From: Candidatus Anaerobutyricum stercoripullorum
GTDB taxonomy: Bacteria > Bacillota > Clostridia > Lachnospirales > Lachnospiraceae
Direction: 5' to 3'
NCBI GenBank assembly: GCA_019114885.1
Contig: DXEQ01000220.1
Location: 1-12,161, forward strand
DNA length: 12,161 nt
The notes beneath the pieces are model-generated. The model was given only the letters and a program-made list of their open reading frames with translations, searched no databases and was not told where the DNA came from. This document shows positions 5,121 to 11,424 of the stretch, piece after piece (within the stretch, counting starts at the first letter, position 1; every line of letters begins with the position of its first letter). Both the position numbers and the translations under genes were made by a program.

Positions 5121-7214
5121 CGCCGTGAGAAGAATGGCGGAGATGGCAGGGAGGGTGATCTCCAGCACGCCGCCCTGTACCGGGCGGATCTGTTCTTCCA
5201 GAGTGAATCCCTCTTCACTGCTCATGATAATCTGACGCAGATCTTCTTCTGCCGTCACACCGGCCTCCCAGACCGGCACCCGCACCCGGGCCTCGTCAAA
5301 GCTGCCGTTGATCAGAACGACCATCTTCTCCTGCTCATTAAAACGTCCGTAGCAGATGACCTTGTAGGCGCCCTCCAGATAAACGAGGGAACCGGTGAGA
5401 AGCGCCTCATGCTCCTTGTGAATCCGTATCAGCTGCCGGTGATATTCTATGAGTTCCTTATCTTCATGCCCCCACGGGTAGGTCCGGCGGTTATCCGGGT
5501 CCGTCCAGCCGGTGACTCCGGCCTCATCGCCGTAATAGATGGTCGGCGCGCCCGGCCAGGTCATCTGCAGCATGACCGCTGCCCGCATGACTCCCATGTT
5601 CACATTCCGGTCTGCCGCCTCCGGTCCCAGACTGGCCGTCCTTCCCACCGTCTGATTGGTCCTGGTGAGGAAACGGGAGTGATCGTGGTTGGACAATTCA
5701 TTCATGGATACCAGCAGGGACGGATACTGGAAGCGGGACATGTGATACCGCATGGAATCCAGAAAAGCCCCCGTGTTGCCCAGCAGGTCGCTCCTCTTTT
5801 CGTCGCTGTGCTTCTCCATGCCGGTAAAGAACCAGGTGACCGGCTCCATGAAGGCGTTATAGTTCATGACCGTATCCCACTGGTCGCCCTCCAGCCAGTC
5901 TCCCGGGTCCGCGTAATGTTCCGCCAGAACGATGGCGTCCGGGTTGGCCTCCTTGACTGCGGCGCGGAAATCCCGCCAGAACTGATGGTTCATCTCCTCG
6001 CTGTAGCCCAGGTCCGCCGCCACATCCAGCCGCCAGCCGTCCACATTGTAAGGCGGGGAGACCCATTTCTTTCCGATATTGAGAATATATTCATAAAGCT
6101 GACGGGAGCCCTCGTAATTCAGCTTCGGCAGCGTCCGGTGCCCCCACCATCCATCGTATTCCTCGTTATACGGCCATTCCTCTTCATTATAAAATGTAAA
6201 ATAATCGTGATACGGGCTGTTCTTATCGACGTAAGCGCCCTTCTCGTAGCCGTACTGGTTCTCATAGAGCCGCTCCGCGTCCATCCATTTGTTGAAAGAA
6301 CCGCAGTGATTGAAGACGCCGTCCAGAATCACCCGCATCCCCTTCTTGTGCACCTCTTCCACAAAATGAACAAAAAATGCGTTGCTGGCCTCCAGGTTTC
6401 TCTTGTCCGTCACTCTGGAAATGTACTTCGTGGCGTGGATATTGTTGAGGGCTCCTTCCGGCAGCACCTCTCCCTCATCCACCACGATCTTCGCGAAATG
6501 CGGATCCACGTAATCGTAATCCTGAATATCATACTTGTGATTGGACGGGGAAACGAAGATCGGGTTTAAGTAGAGCACATCGACGCCCAGATCTTTGAGA
6601 TAATCCAGATGATCCAGCACCCCCTGCAGATCTCCTCCGTAGAACTCCCGCACGCCCATCTGCGCCGGGTATTTCTCCCAGTCGCGTACCTGACTCACCG
6701 GTTCTCCGATATAAATGTACTCCCGGTCCAGCACATCGTTGGACGGATCGCCATTGGCAAAGCGGTCCACATAGATCTGATAAAATACCGCGCCCTTGGC
6801 CCAGTCCGGAGTGGCAAATCCCGGCGTCATCGTATAGTTAAAAAACGGTTCCAGTTCAGCCGCGGCTCCCTTTTTATTGAAATAACACATATCCCCGCCT
6901 GCATGTATCTCAAAGTAGTATCGCAGCGCATCCCTGCCCATGACGATCTCCGTCTCATAGAAATCGAAAAGAGAGTTCCGGGAACCCACCTGCATTTCCT
7001 TTTTTTCTTTTTCTGTGCAGAAGTAGACGTGCTCCGCGTTATCTCTGGCCGTGCGGAAACGAATCTGCACGGTATCCCCCGTCTCCGGCTCTATGGGCCG
7101 GCGGAAGTTCGGACCGGCGTCAGTAAACAGTGCCTGCCGGTTCAGGATTGGCCTCGTCTTCTGAATATGCAGCTGCACCTTTTCCGTAAATGACAGATTT
7201 GAAAATATTCCCAT
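5109..7214 (-). CDS. GH13 alpha-glucan hydrolase (neopullulanase/alpha-amylase type)
   Basis: A 701-residue glycoside hydrolase family 13 enzyme. There is no signal peptide (MGIFSNLSFTEK), so it should act in the cytoplasm on imported maltodextrins or on glycogen. Residues about 13-130 form an N-terminal beta-sandwich of the kind found in neopullulanase/cyclomaltodextrinase-type enzymes. The TIM barrel follows from about 140, with all conserved regions: region I DGVFNH (298-303), region II GWRLD with nucleophile Asp397, region III AEHY with acid/base Glu432, and region IV SNHDHSR with Asp511. YYGDEAG (560-566) and TDPDNRRTYPW (571-581) are typical of the neopullulanase and clostridial amylopullulanase subfamilies. 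Residues about 600-700 are the C-terminal beta domain. GAGGG precedes the ATG by about 6 nt. The exact bond preference (alpha-1,4, alpha-1,6 or both) cannot be read from sequence. No transporter or regulator of sugar use is adjacent. Confidence 0.93.
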   Translation of the reverse strand: MGIFSNLSFTEKVQLHIQKTRPILNRQALFTDAGPNFRRPIEPETGDTVQIRFRTARDNAEHVYFCTEKEKKEMQVGSRNSLFDFYETEIVMGRDALRYYFEIHAGGDMCYFNKKGAAAELEPFFNYTMTPGFATPDWAKGAVFYQIYVDRFANGDPSNDVLDREYIYIGEPVSQVRDWEKYPAQMGVREFYGGDLQGVLDHLDYLKDLGVDVLYLNPIFVSPSNHKYDIQDYDYVDPHFAKIVVDEGEVLPEGALNNIHATKYISRVTDKRNLEASNAFFVHFVEEVHKKGMRVILDGVFNHCGSFNKWMDAERLYENQYGYEKGAYVDKNSPYHDYFTFYNEEEWPYNEEYDGWWGHRTLPKLNYEGSRQLYEYILNIGKKWVSPPYNVDGWRLDVAADLGYSEEMNHQFWRDFRAAVKEANPDAIVLAEHYADPGDWLEGDQWDTVMNYNAFMEPVTWFFTGMEKHSDEKRSDLLGNTGAFLDSMRYHMSRFQYPSLLVSMNELSNHDHSRFLTRTNQTVGRTASLGPEAADRNVNMGVMRAAVMLQMTWPGAPTIYYGDEAGVTGWTDPDNRRTYPWGHEDKELIEYHRQLIRIHKEHEALLTGSLVYLEGAYKVICYGRFNEQEKMVVLINGSFDEARVRVPVWEAGVTAEEDLRQIIMSSEEGFTLEEQIRPVQGGVLEITLPAISAILLTAAPK

Positions 7215-7241
7215 GTTGTTCCCTCGATTTCTATTTTGTCG

Positions 7242-7270
7242 TAACTGCCCGGCTCCTTCTCCTGCAGTTA
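7242..7270 (-). promoter_or_regulatory. Inverted repeat in the GH13 leader
   Basis: TAACTGC (7242-7248) and GCAGTTA (7264-7270) are exact inverted repeats around a 15-nt loop. On the minus strand the loop is purine-rich and includes AGGAGAAGGAG. They lie about 28 bp before the GH13 start. TATAAC, a possible -10, overlaps one arm but lacks a convincing -35. It could be an operator or an mRNA hairpin. Confidence 0.35.
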
Positions 7271-7274
7271 TATT

Positions 7275-7361
7275 CTTTCCCGCGCACGAAAACGTCCGGC
7301 GAAAGACGCCTTTTACAGCGTCACCTGCGTGATGCTTTCCCGCGCGCGGAAATGTCCGGCG
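7275..7361. repeat. Pair of 27-bp direct repeats between the helicase and GH13 genes
   Basis: Copies at 7275-7301 and 7335-7361 share CTTTCCCGCGC and GTCCGGCG ends and are identical at 24 of 27 positions; all three differences are transitions. They are 60 bp apart. Each keeps short hairpin arms (TTTC...GAAA). The right copy starts 3 bp past the helicase stop codon and the left copy reaches the presumed GH13 promoter region. Possibly two members of a dispersed intergenic repeat. Confidence 0.75.
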
Positions 7362-7365
7362 TCTT
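7303..7365 (-). terminator. Possible helicase 3' structure closed by an 8-bp stem
   Basis: On the minus strand AAGACGCC, beginning within the TAA stop codon, is exactly complementary to GGCGTCTT 47 nt later. The stem encloses one 27-bp repeat hairpin (TTTCC...GGAAA) and TCAC-GCAG-GTGA, giving a branched structure. Only TTT with interruptions follows, so intrinsic termination is uncertain. Confidence 0.35.
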
Positions 7366-8950
7366 ACTTCCGGTTGGCCGGCTCCACGTTGATGGTCTTA
7401 CCTTTGATTCTGGCGTTCTTCATGGCGTCCAGCACCTCGGAGGCCACCTCTCTTGGCACCTCCACAAAGGTATATCTGTCATACAGATCGATACTGCCCA
7501 CCAGATCACCCGGGATGCCGGACTCTCCGGCGATGGCGCCCAGGATATCTCCCGGACGGATGCCCTGTTTCTTTCCGATATTGATAAAGAGCCGCACCAT
7601 ACCTTCTTCCGCGCCGGTGTCCCCGAAGTCCTCTCCGGCCTGGCTGCTCTTTCCTTCGGCGCTGCCGAGAATCTCTGCCAGGAAGGCGGCCGCCACGTCC
7701 ATTGCCGTATAATCCTTCTCATTGACAAATGTCTCTATCATATTAATATAACGCTTTAAGTCCTGGTCTTCAATATAAGAATCCAGTCTTTCAAAGATTT
7801 TTTCCACCCGGGTCTCAGTCACGTCATTGAGAGAAGGAATCGGCTGCGCCTTGATCTTCGCCTTGCAGTATCTCTTGATCTCCCGCAGCTTATACGCCTC
7901 ACGTCCCACCACAAATGTGAAGGCCATGCCGGATTTGCCGGCGCGGCCGGTTCTTCCGATCCGGTGTACATAGTATTCGTCATCCTGCGGCAGGTCGTAG
8001 TTGAACACCGCGTCCACATCGTCCACGTCGATTCCCCGGGCCGCCACATCGGTCGCCACCAGAATCTCTGTCTTGCCGTTCCGGAAGCTGCGCATCACCC
8101 GGTCACGCATGGTCTGTTTCATGTCTCCGTGAAGTCCTTCCGCAAAGTATCCCCGGCCCTGAAGATCCTGCACCAGTTCATCCACGCCTTTCTTCGTGTT
8201 GCAAAAGACCACTGACAGCTTCGGATCATAGATATCCAGCAGACGGGAGAGCACCTCGCTCTTATTCTTCGGGCGCACCTCATAATAATACTGGGTGATA
8301 TTCGGAACAGTCAGTTCCTTGCGCACCACCCGGATGGTCTGCGGATCCCGCTGATATTTCCTGGTCAGCTCCATGATCGGCCGCGGCATCGTCGCTGAGA
8401 AAAGAAGGGTCTGCCGGTCTTCCCGGATCTCGCTTAAGATCGTCTCGATGTCCTCCCGGAATCCCATATCCAGCATCTCATCTGCCTCATCGAGAACAAC
8501 GGTACAGATCTCGTCAAATTTCACTGTTTTTCTTCTCATATGGTCCATGATACGGCCCGGCGTTCCGATGATCACCTGCACCCCGGCTTTCAGGGACCGG
8601 ATCTGTTTGGAGATCTCCTGACCGCCGTAGATAGGCAGCACCTTCACCGACGGCATGTATTTGGCCAGCTTCCGGATCTCGTCAGCCACCTGAATGGCCA
8701 GCTCTCTGGTCGGACAGATGACCATGGCCTGCGGCTTCTTCCTCTTCGGATTGAGCTTCTCCAGAATCGGGATGGCAAAGGCCGCCGTCTTACCGGTTCC
8801 CGTCTGAGCCTGACCGATCACATCGGCGCCGGACAGTTCCACCGGGATGGCTCTTGCCTGAATCGGCGTCATCTCCTCAAATCCCATGTGGGCGATTGCC
8901 TTCAAAATCTGTGGTTTGATCTCAAGTTCCATAAACTGTAATGATTCCAT
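7364..8950 (-). CDS. DEAD-box ATP-dependent RNA helicase with DbpA-type RNA-binding domain
   Basis: A 528-residue cytoplasmic RNA helicase of the DeaD/CsdA/CshA group, which unwinds RNA in ribosome assembly, mRNA decay and cold adaptation. All helicase motifs are present: Q motif MTPIQ (27-31), motif I AQTGTGKT (48-55), PTREL (80-84), TPGR (130-133), DEAD (154-157), SAT (185-187), ATDVAARGID (299-308) and HRIGRTGR (329-336). Residues about 451-525 form the DbpA RNA-binding (RRM-like) domain found at the end of DeaD and DbpA proteins; a Gly/Glu-rich linker precedes it. The start at 8950 (MESLQF) is chosen over an in-frame GTG at 8974: a purine-rich AGAAAGAGAGA precedes the ATG, and family proteins begin close to this point. 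The promoter is at 9047-9075, and the leader carries a terminator-like hairpin suggesting attenuation. Confidence 0.95.
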   Translation of the reverse strand: MESLQFMELEIKPQILKAIAHMGFEEMTPIQARAIPVELSGADVIGQAQTGTGKTAAFAIPILEKLNPKRKKPQAMVICPTRELAIQVADEIRKLAKYMPSVKVLPIYGGQEISKQIRSLKAGVQVIIGTPGRIMDHMRRKTVKFDEICTVVLDEADEMLDMGFREDIETILSEIREDRQTLLFSATMPRPIMELTRKYQRDPQTIRVVRKELTVPNITQYYYEVRPKNKSEVLSRLLDIYDPKLSVVFCNTKKGVDELVQDLQGRGYFAEGLHGDMKQTMRDRVMRSFRNGKTEILVATDVAARGIDVDDVDAVFNYDLPQDDEYYVHRIGRTGRAGKSGMAFTFVVGREAYKLREIKRYCKAKIKAQPIPSLNDVTETRVEKIFERLDSYIEDQDLKRYINMIETFVNEKDYTAMDVAAAFLAEILGSAEGKSSQAGEDFGDTGAEEGMVRLFINIGKKQGIRPGDILGAIAGESGIPGDLVGSIDLYDRYTFVEVPREVASEVLDAMKNARIKGKTINVEPANRK

Positions 8951-8964
8951 GTATGTCTCTCTTT

Positions 8965-9006
8965 CTAAAAACACAAAAATAGAGCCCGGATCAATACTCC
9001 GGACTC
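8965..9006 (-). promoter_or_regulatory. Terminator-like hairpin in the helicase mRNA leader (candidate attenuator)
   Basis: On the minus strand, GAGTCCGGA-GTATTGA-TCCGGGCTC (8982-9006; 9 bp with one T-G pair) is followed by TATTTTTGTGTTTTT. It lies downstream of the helicase promoter and about 30 nt before the start codon, so full termination there would silence the gene. An overlapping alternative pairing (CGGA/TCCG, 9000-9015, 4 bp only) could compete with the 5' arm. It may also serve as a terminator for read-through from the amidase gene. Confidence 0.65.
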
Positions 9007-9046
9007 CTCAATCCGTTCCTATGTAAATTGTCGATTGCACTGATAA

Positions 9047-9075
9047 AAGATAGCATAAGCCCGCGGCAAAGTCAA
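9047..9075 (-). promoter_or_regulatory. Promoter of the DEAD-box helicase gene
   Basis: On the minus strand, TTGACT (9070-9075; 5 of 6), a 17-bp spacer and TATCTT (9047-9052; 4 of 6). It predicts a 5' leader of roughly 90 nt containing the hairpin at 8982-9006. Confidence 0.7.
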
Positions 9076-9122
9076 TCAGAAAACATTTTCCGCCCCGAAA
9101 ATCAGCGGGCCGACCGCGGAGC

Positions 9123-9196
9123 TTGTGCGCCATGCTGCTGCACGCCCGCCAGATTGCTTTCTCCTGCCAAAATTCAGTTGCGCGCCATGCTGTCGC
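9123..9196. repeat. 19-bp direct repeat 3' of the amidase gene
   Basis: TTG(T/C)GCGCCATGCTG followed by a variable pair and GC occurs at 9123-9141 and 9178-9196, 55 bp apart, with three differences, all transitions. It lies in the 138-bp region between the amidase stop and the helicase promoter. That region has no convincing gene; the 69-codon frame across it lacks a good ribosome binding site. No clear intrinsic terminator for the amidase gene is visible here. Confidence 0.6.
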
Positions 9197-9213
9197 GCCT
9201 TCGGCCGCCCCTG

Positions 9214-10026
9214 TCATCTTGCATCAGCAGGCACGACCTGCACACGGCTCTTCCTGTACAGCTCTTCCCGTCGGTCTTTTTTTAATGGAAAGACATCCCG
9301 GCAGCGGCGCACATATTCCGGGTCCACCTCACCAATCAGCAGGCTCTCCTCCTGGCAGAGGGTCGTCAGCCGCTCTCCCCGCGGACCGTACAGAGCCGAA
9401 TGACCGTTATAGAGCAGTCCTCCGCCCTCTCCCGTCCGGTTGACCGCCGCGATATACGCCTGATTCTCAATAGCTCTTGCTTTCAGCAGGCAGTCCCAGT
9501 CGTCAATCCGGCTGACCGGCCAGTTGGCGATGAGCACGATCAGTTCACTCTTCGCGGAGCTGATCTGAAATATCTCCGGAAAGCGGAGGTCATAGCAGAT
9601 GAAAGCCCCCAGCATCGTATCTTTCCACGGAGTGCAGACAATCTCCTCTCCGCCTGAAAAACATTCCCCTTCCTGCCCGAAGGTAAACGGGTGCAGCTTC
9701 GTGTAATCCATGCGGACGCGCCCGTGCTCTGCCAGCGCCAGATGGTTGTGATACATTTTCTGACCGGATATCCCGACAGGCGCGGGGTATCCGAATATGA
9801 TACTGATCTCATGCTGCCGACTCATTTCCTCAAAAAAATGTACCTGTTGCTGCCAGTCTTTCGTGGTCTTTTCCACATGCATGGAGAAGCCCGTCAGCGT
9901 CATTTCCGGAAAAATGAGCAGTTCCACCTGATTCTCTTTTGCCTTTTTTATAAAATCCTCTGCTTTTTCCATGTTCTTCTGTACATTTTCCCAGAAGATA
10001 TCCATCTGTGCCAGTCCGATTCTCAT
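9214..10026 (-). CDS. Nitrilase-superfamily carbon-nitrogen hydrolase (omega-amidase-like)
   Basis: A 270-residue cytoplasmic amidase-type enzyme. The Glu-Lys-Cys catalytic triad is clear: Glu41 in IFPEMTLTGF, Lys110 in DYTKLHPF and Cys144 in FICYDLRFPE. The additional conserved Glu119 lies in FGQEGE. The length matches single-domain family members, and the TKLHPF and CYDLRFPE forms resemble omega-amidase/YafV-type proteins, which hydrolyse alpha-keto acid amides such as alpha-ketoglutaramate as metabolite repair. Substrate cannot be settled from sequence. The frame extends 15 codons further upstream, but AAGGAG, 6-7 nt before the ATG at 10026, and the family start MRIGLAQMD fix the start. 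It diverges from the hemolysin III gene across a 257-bp region; no good promoter of its own is evident. Confidence 0.9.
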   Translation of the reverse strand: MRIGLAQMDIFWENVQKNMEKAEDFIKKAKENQVELLIFPEMTLTGFSMHVEKTTKDWQQQVHFFEEMSRQHEISIIFGYPAPVGISGQKMYHNHLALAEHGRVRMDYTKLHPFTFGQEGECFSGGEEIVCTPWKDTMLGAFICYDLRFPEIFQISSAKSELIVLIANWPVSRIDDWDCLLKARAIENQAYIAAVNRTGEGGGLLYNGHSALYGPRGERLTTLCQEESLLIGEVDPEYVRRCRDVFPLKKDRREELYRKSRVQVVPADAR

Positions 10027-10157
10027 AATCTTCTCCTTTTTATCCCGCTGCCTTCTCCCACACTGTCCCATTTGTACGAAACGGGTCTCTTTTGCAGGAA
10101 AATATGTGTAAAAGAAGGGGTTGCATTTTCAGTTTCGATGTGCTAGTATTTAAACAC

Positions 10158-10191
10158 TTGATACATAGTTTTTAAAACTACGTCATATAAT
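10158..10191 (+). promoter_or_regulatory. Possible promoter/operator of the hemolysin III gene, with palindrome
   Basis: TATAAT (10186-10191) is a perfect -10 box. TTGATA (10158-10163) is a good -35 by sequence, but the spacer is 22 bp, too long for normal use. The spacer holds an imperfect 21-bp palindrome (10163-10183) with a perfect core TAGTTTT-T-AAAACTA. The layout suggests a regulator that binds the spacer; whether it also affects the divergent amidase gene is unknown. Confidence 0.4.
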
Positions 10192-10210
10192 ATTCATATG
10201 TTTACAGTCT

Positions 10211-10251
10211 CTTCCGGCTGACTGTTTGTTTCATCATAACACAGCCGGGAG
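10211..10251 (+). promoter_or_regulatory. Stem-loop in the 5' leader of the hemolysin III gene
   Basis: CTTCCGGCTG (10211-10220) pairs with CAGCCGGGAG (10242-10251) over 10 bp with one T-G pair, with a 21-nt loop. It lies between the -10 box and the ribosome binding site (10271-10276) and is not followed by a T-tract, so it is not an intrinsic terminator. It does not match a riboswitch I recognise. Confidence 0.5.
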
Positions 10252-10283
10252 GAAAACCATAGTATTTTTAAGGAGGTATGATC

Positions 10284-10934
10284 ATGAATACACGTTTAAA
10301 AGACCCCGGAAGTGCCATCACACATCTTATCGCCATGGGAGGCGCTGTTATCTGCTCCTTCCCGCTGATTTTCAAGGCGACCAGGAGTGACAGCAGTGTT
10401 GCCGTATTTTCCATGGCGGTTTTCATCGGGAGCATGATTCTTCTTTATGGTGCCAGCAGTCTCTATCACTCGCTGGATATCTCCGCGAAGGTGAACCTGC
10501 TGTTTCGCCGTATCGATCACGCGATGATCTTCGTTCTGATCGCCGGCTCCTACACGCCGGTATGCCTGCTGGCTCTCCCGAGAAGCAGCGGCATCCCTCT
10601 TCTGATTCTCGTGTGGGCGACCGCTTTTGTCGGCATCGGACTTAAGATATTTATCATCAACTGCCCGCACTGGGTCAGCTCCATCATCTACATCGGCATG
10701 GGCTGGACCTGCGTGCTTGTATTTAAGCCACTGGTGGCCGCCCTTCCGGCCGCTGCCTTCGGATGGCTTCTGGCCGGCGGTATCGTCTATACCATCGGCG
10801 GAATCCTTTACGGACTGAAGCTCCCGATCTTTGACAAGCTGCCAAAAGACTTTGGCAGCCATGAGATCTTCCATCTGTTTGTGATGGGCGGCAGCTTCTG
10901 TCACTTCATCTTCATGTATGTTTACATGCTGTGA
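10284..10934 (+). CDS. Hemolysin III / PAQR-family membrane protein
   Basis: A 216-residue integral membrane protein with about seven hydrophobic segments. It carries the hallmarks of the hemolysin III (YqfA/PAQR, CREST superfamily) group: SSLYHS with His62, DHAMIFVLIAGSYTP with Asp78, and a C-terminal HEIFHLFVMGGSFCHF with His193, His197 and His207. In the eukaryotic relatives these His/Asp residues bind zinc at a hydrolase-like site; the bacterial function is not established, and the hemolysin name comes from one Bacillus cereus protein, so a toxin role should not be assumed. Two ATGs lie near AGGAGG; the second, at 10284, has the correct 7-nt spacing while the first (10278) is only 1 nt away. 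It is the only plus-strand gene here and converges on the GIY-YIG gene with a 17-bp gap and no terminator between them. Confidence 0.92.
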   Translation: MNTRLKDPGSAITHLIAMGGAVICSFPLIFKATRSDSSVAVFSMAVFIGSMILLYGASSLYHSLDISAKVNLLFRRIDHAMIFVLIAGSYTPVCLLALPRSSGIPLLILVWATAFVGIGLKIFIINCPHWVSSIIYIGMGWTCVLVFKPLVAALPAAAFGWLLAGGIVYTIGGILYGLKLPIFDKLPKDFGSHEIFHLFVMGGSFCHFIFMYVYML

Positions 10935-10951
10935 TCATCTGTACGCTGTCA

Positions 10952-11206
10952 TCAGCTCCCGGCTTTCCGGGTCGCGATCAGGGCCAGTTTCTCCTGTCGC
11001 GTCAGCTGTTTGATAGCGTACTCTCTTTTCAGGGCCTCCTGCTTCGTCTCGTATTCCTCATAATATACGAGATGGACAGGGGCCCTGTTTTTTGTGTACT
11101 TCGCGCCTTTTCCCTCGTTGTGCGCCTTGATTCTTTTCTCCAGATCTGTCGTCCACCCGGTGTACAGGGTGCCATCCCGACATTCCACTATGTAAGTATA
11201 CTGCAT
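10952..11206 (-). CDS. Small GIY-YIG domain protein (UPF0213/YhbQ-YazA type)
   Basis: An 84-residue single-domain GIY-YIG protein. The paired motif is present as YIV (5-7) and YTG (15-17), with the catalytic-type Arg25 in DLEKRIKAHN and Glu62 in LKREYAIKQL, in the order and spacing of the UPF0213 family. Family members are suspected structure-specific DNA endonucleases linked to repair, but the role of most is unproven. Length is normal and the protein looks intact. GAGGAA lies about 8 nt before the ATG. The promoter is probably at 11317-11346, giving a leader of about 100 nt with a strong hairpin at 11224-11247 just before the ribosome binding site. Confidence 0.92.
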   Translation of the reverse strand: MQYTYIVECRDGTLYTGWTTDLEKRIKAHNEGKGAKYTKNRAPVHLVYYEEYETKQEALKREYAIKQLTRQEKLALIATRKAGS

Positions 11207-11223
11207 CTGTCGTTCCTCTTTCC

Positions 11224-11247
11224 GGGAGGACCGCTGCCGGCCCTCCC
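11224..11247 (-). promoter_or_regulatory. Strong hairpin next to the GIY-YIG ribosome binding site
   Basis: On the minus strand GGGAGGGCC-GGCAGC-GGTCCTCCC pairs over 9 bp with one G-T pair. The stem ends about 8 nt before the GAGGAA ribosome binding site and about 17 nt before the ATG, and no T-tract follows. Its GGGAGG arm is itself Shine-Dalgarno-like and is locked in the stem. It could control translation or protect the 5' end. Confidence 0.5.
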
Positions 11248-11316
11248 TATCTTATCAGCCGGAGACTTCCTGGTATTTTTCCCTCTGTCCGTATCCCGCG
11301 TCTGTTGTCTTCTGCC

Positions 11317-11346
11317 ATTGTATCACAAATCCGGCTGTATTTTTCA
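11317..11346 (-). promoter_or_regulatory. Probable promoter of the GIY-YIG gene (extended -10)
   Basis: On the minus strand TGATACAAT gives an extended -10 (TG-n-TACAAT; -10 at 11317-11322, 5 of 6), with a weak TGAAAA at 18 bp (11341-11346). The -35 abuts the hairpin at 11348-11358. Confidence 0.5.
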
Positions 11347-11347
11347 C

Positions 11348-11364
11348 GGGGTTTCCCCTTTTTT
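11348..11364 (+). terminator. Short terminator-like hairpin, plus-strand orientation
   Basis: GGGG-TTT-CCCC is followed by TTTTTT on the plus strand. The stem is only 4 GC pairs, so efficiency is uncertain. The nearest plus-strand gene upstream is hemolysin III, whose own 3' end has no terminator; this could be where that transcript stops after crossing the GIY-YIG gene antisense. Confidence 0.4.
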
Positions 11365-11382
11365 ATCTTATGCGGTTCTGCG

Positions 11383-11409
11383 GCCCCGGGTGAATACTTT
11401 CTCCGGGGC
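11383..11409 (-). terminator. GC-rich hairpin just after the M23-like gene
   Basis: GCCCCGG (11383-11389) and CCGGGGC (11403-11409) are exact inverted repeats with a 13-nt loop, starting 16 bp past the M23-like stop codon. No T-tract follows on either strand, so it may be a 3'-end stabiliser or a weak terminator. Confidence 0.45.
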
Positions 11410-11424
11410 GAACTCTGTCTGTTT

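Noticed and set aside
5409..6569. 386-codon plus-strand open frame opposite the GH13 gene
   Set aside because: The minus-strand frame encodes a complete GH13 enzyme with all catalytic motifs; the plus frame has no family resemblance, is His/Val/Arg-rich as expected from antisense of GC-rich codons, and lacks a ribosome binding site.
7364..8974. GTG start of the helicase at 8974
   Set aside because: The GTG lies in the U-rich tail of the leader hairpin with no ribosome binding site; the ATG at 8950 has a purine-rich upstream sequence and matches usual family starts.
8965..9015. Leader peptide starting at a TTG within the helicase leader
   Set aside because: A short TTG-initiated frame exists after a GGAG-like sequence, but the start codon is weak, the frame overlaps the terminator stem, and there is no run of regulatory codons.
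9008..9217. 69-codon minus-strand open frame between amidase and helicase
   Set aside because: No ribosome binding site, it runs through the helicase promoter and a direct repeat, and resembles no protein I recognise.
10211..10251. Known riboswitch upstream of the hemolysin III gene
   Set aside because: Only one simple stem-loop is visible; none of the conserved cores I know (for example preQ1, SAM, TPP or yybP-ykoY) could be recognised.
10296..10904. 202-codon minus-strand open frame opposite the hemolysin III gene
   Set aside because: The plus strand encodes a clear membrane family protein with a strong ribosome binding site; the antisense frame is a hydrophilic artefact of hydrophobic codons.
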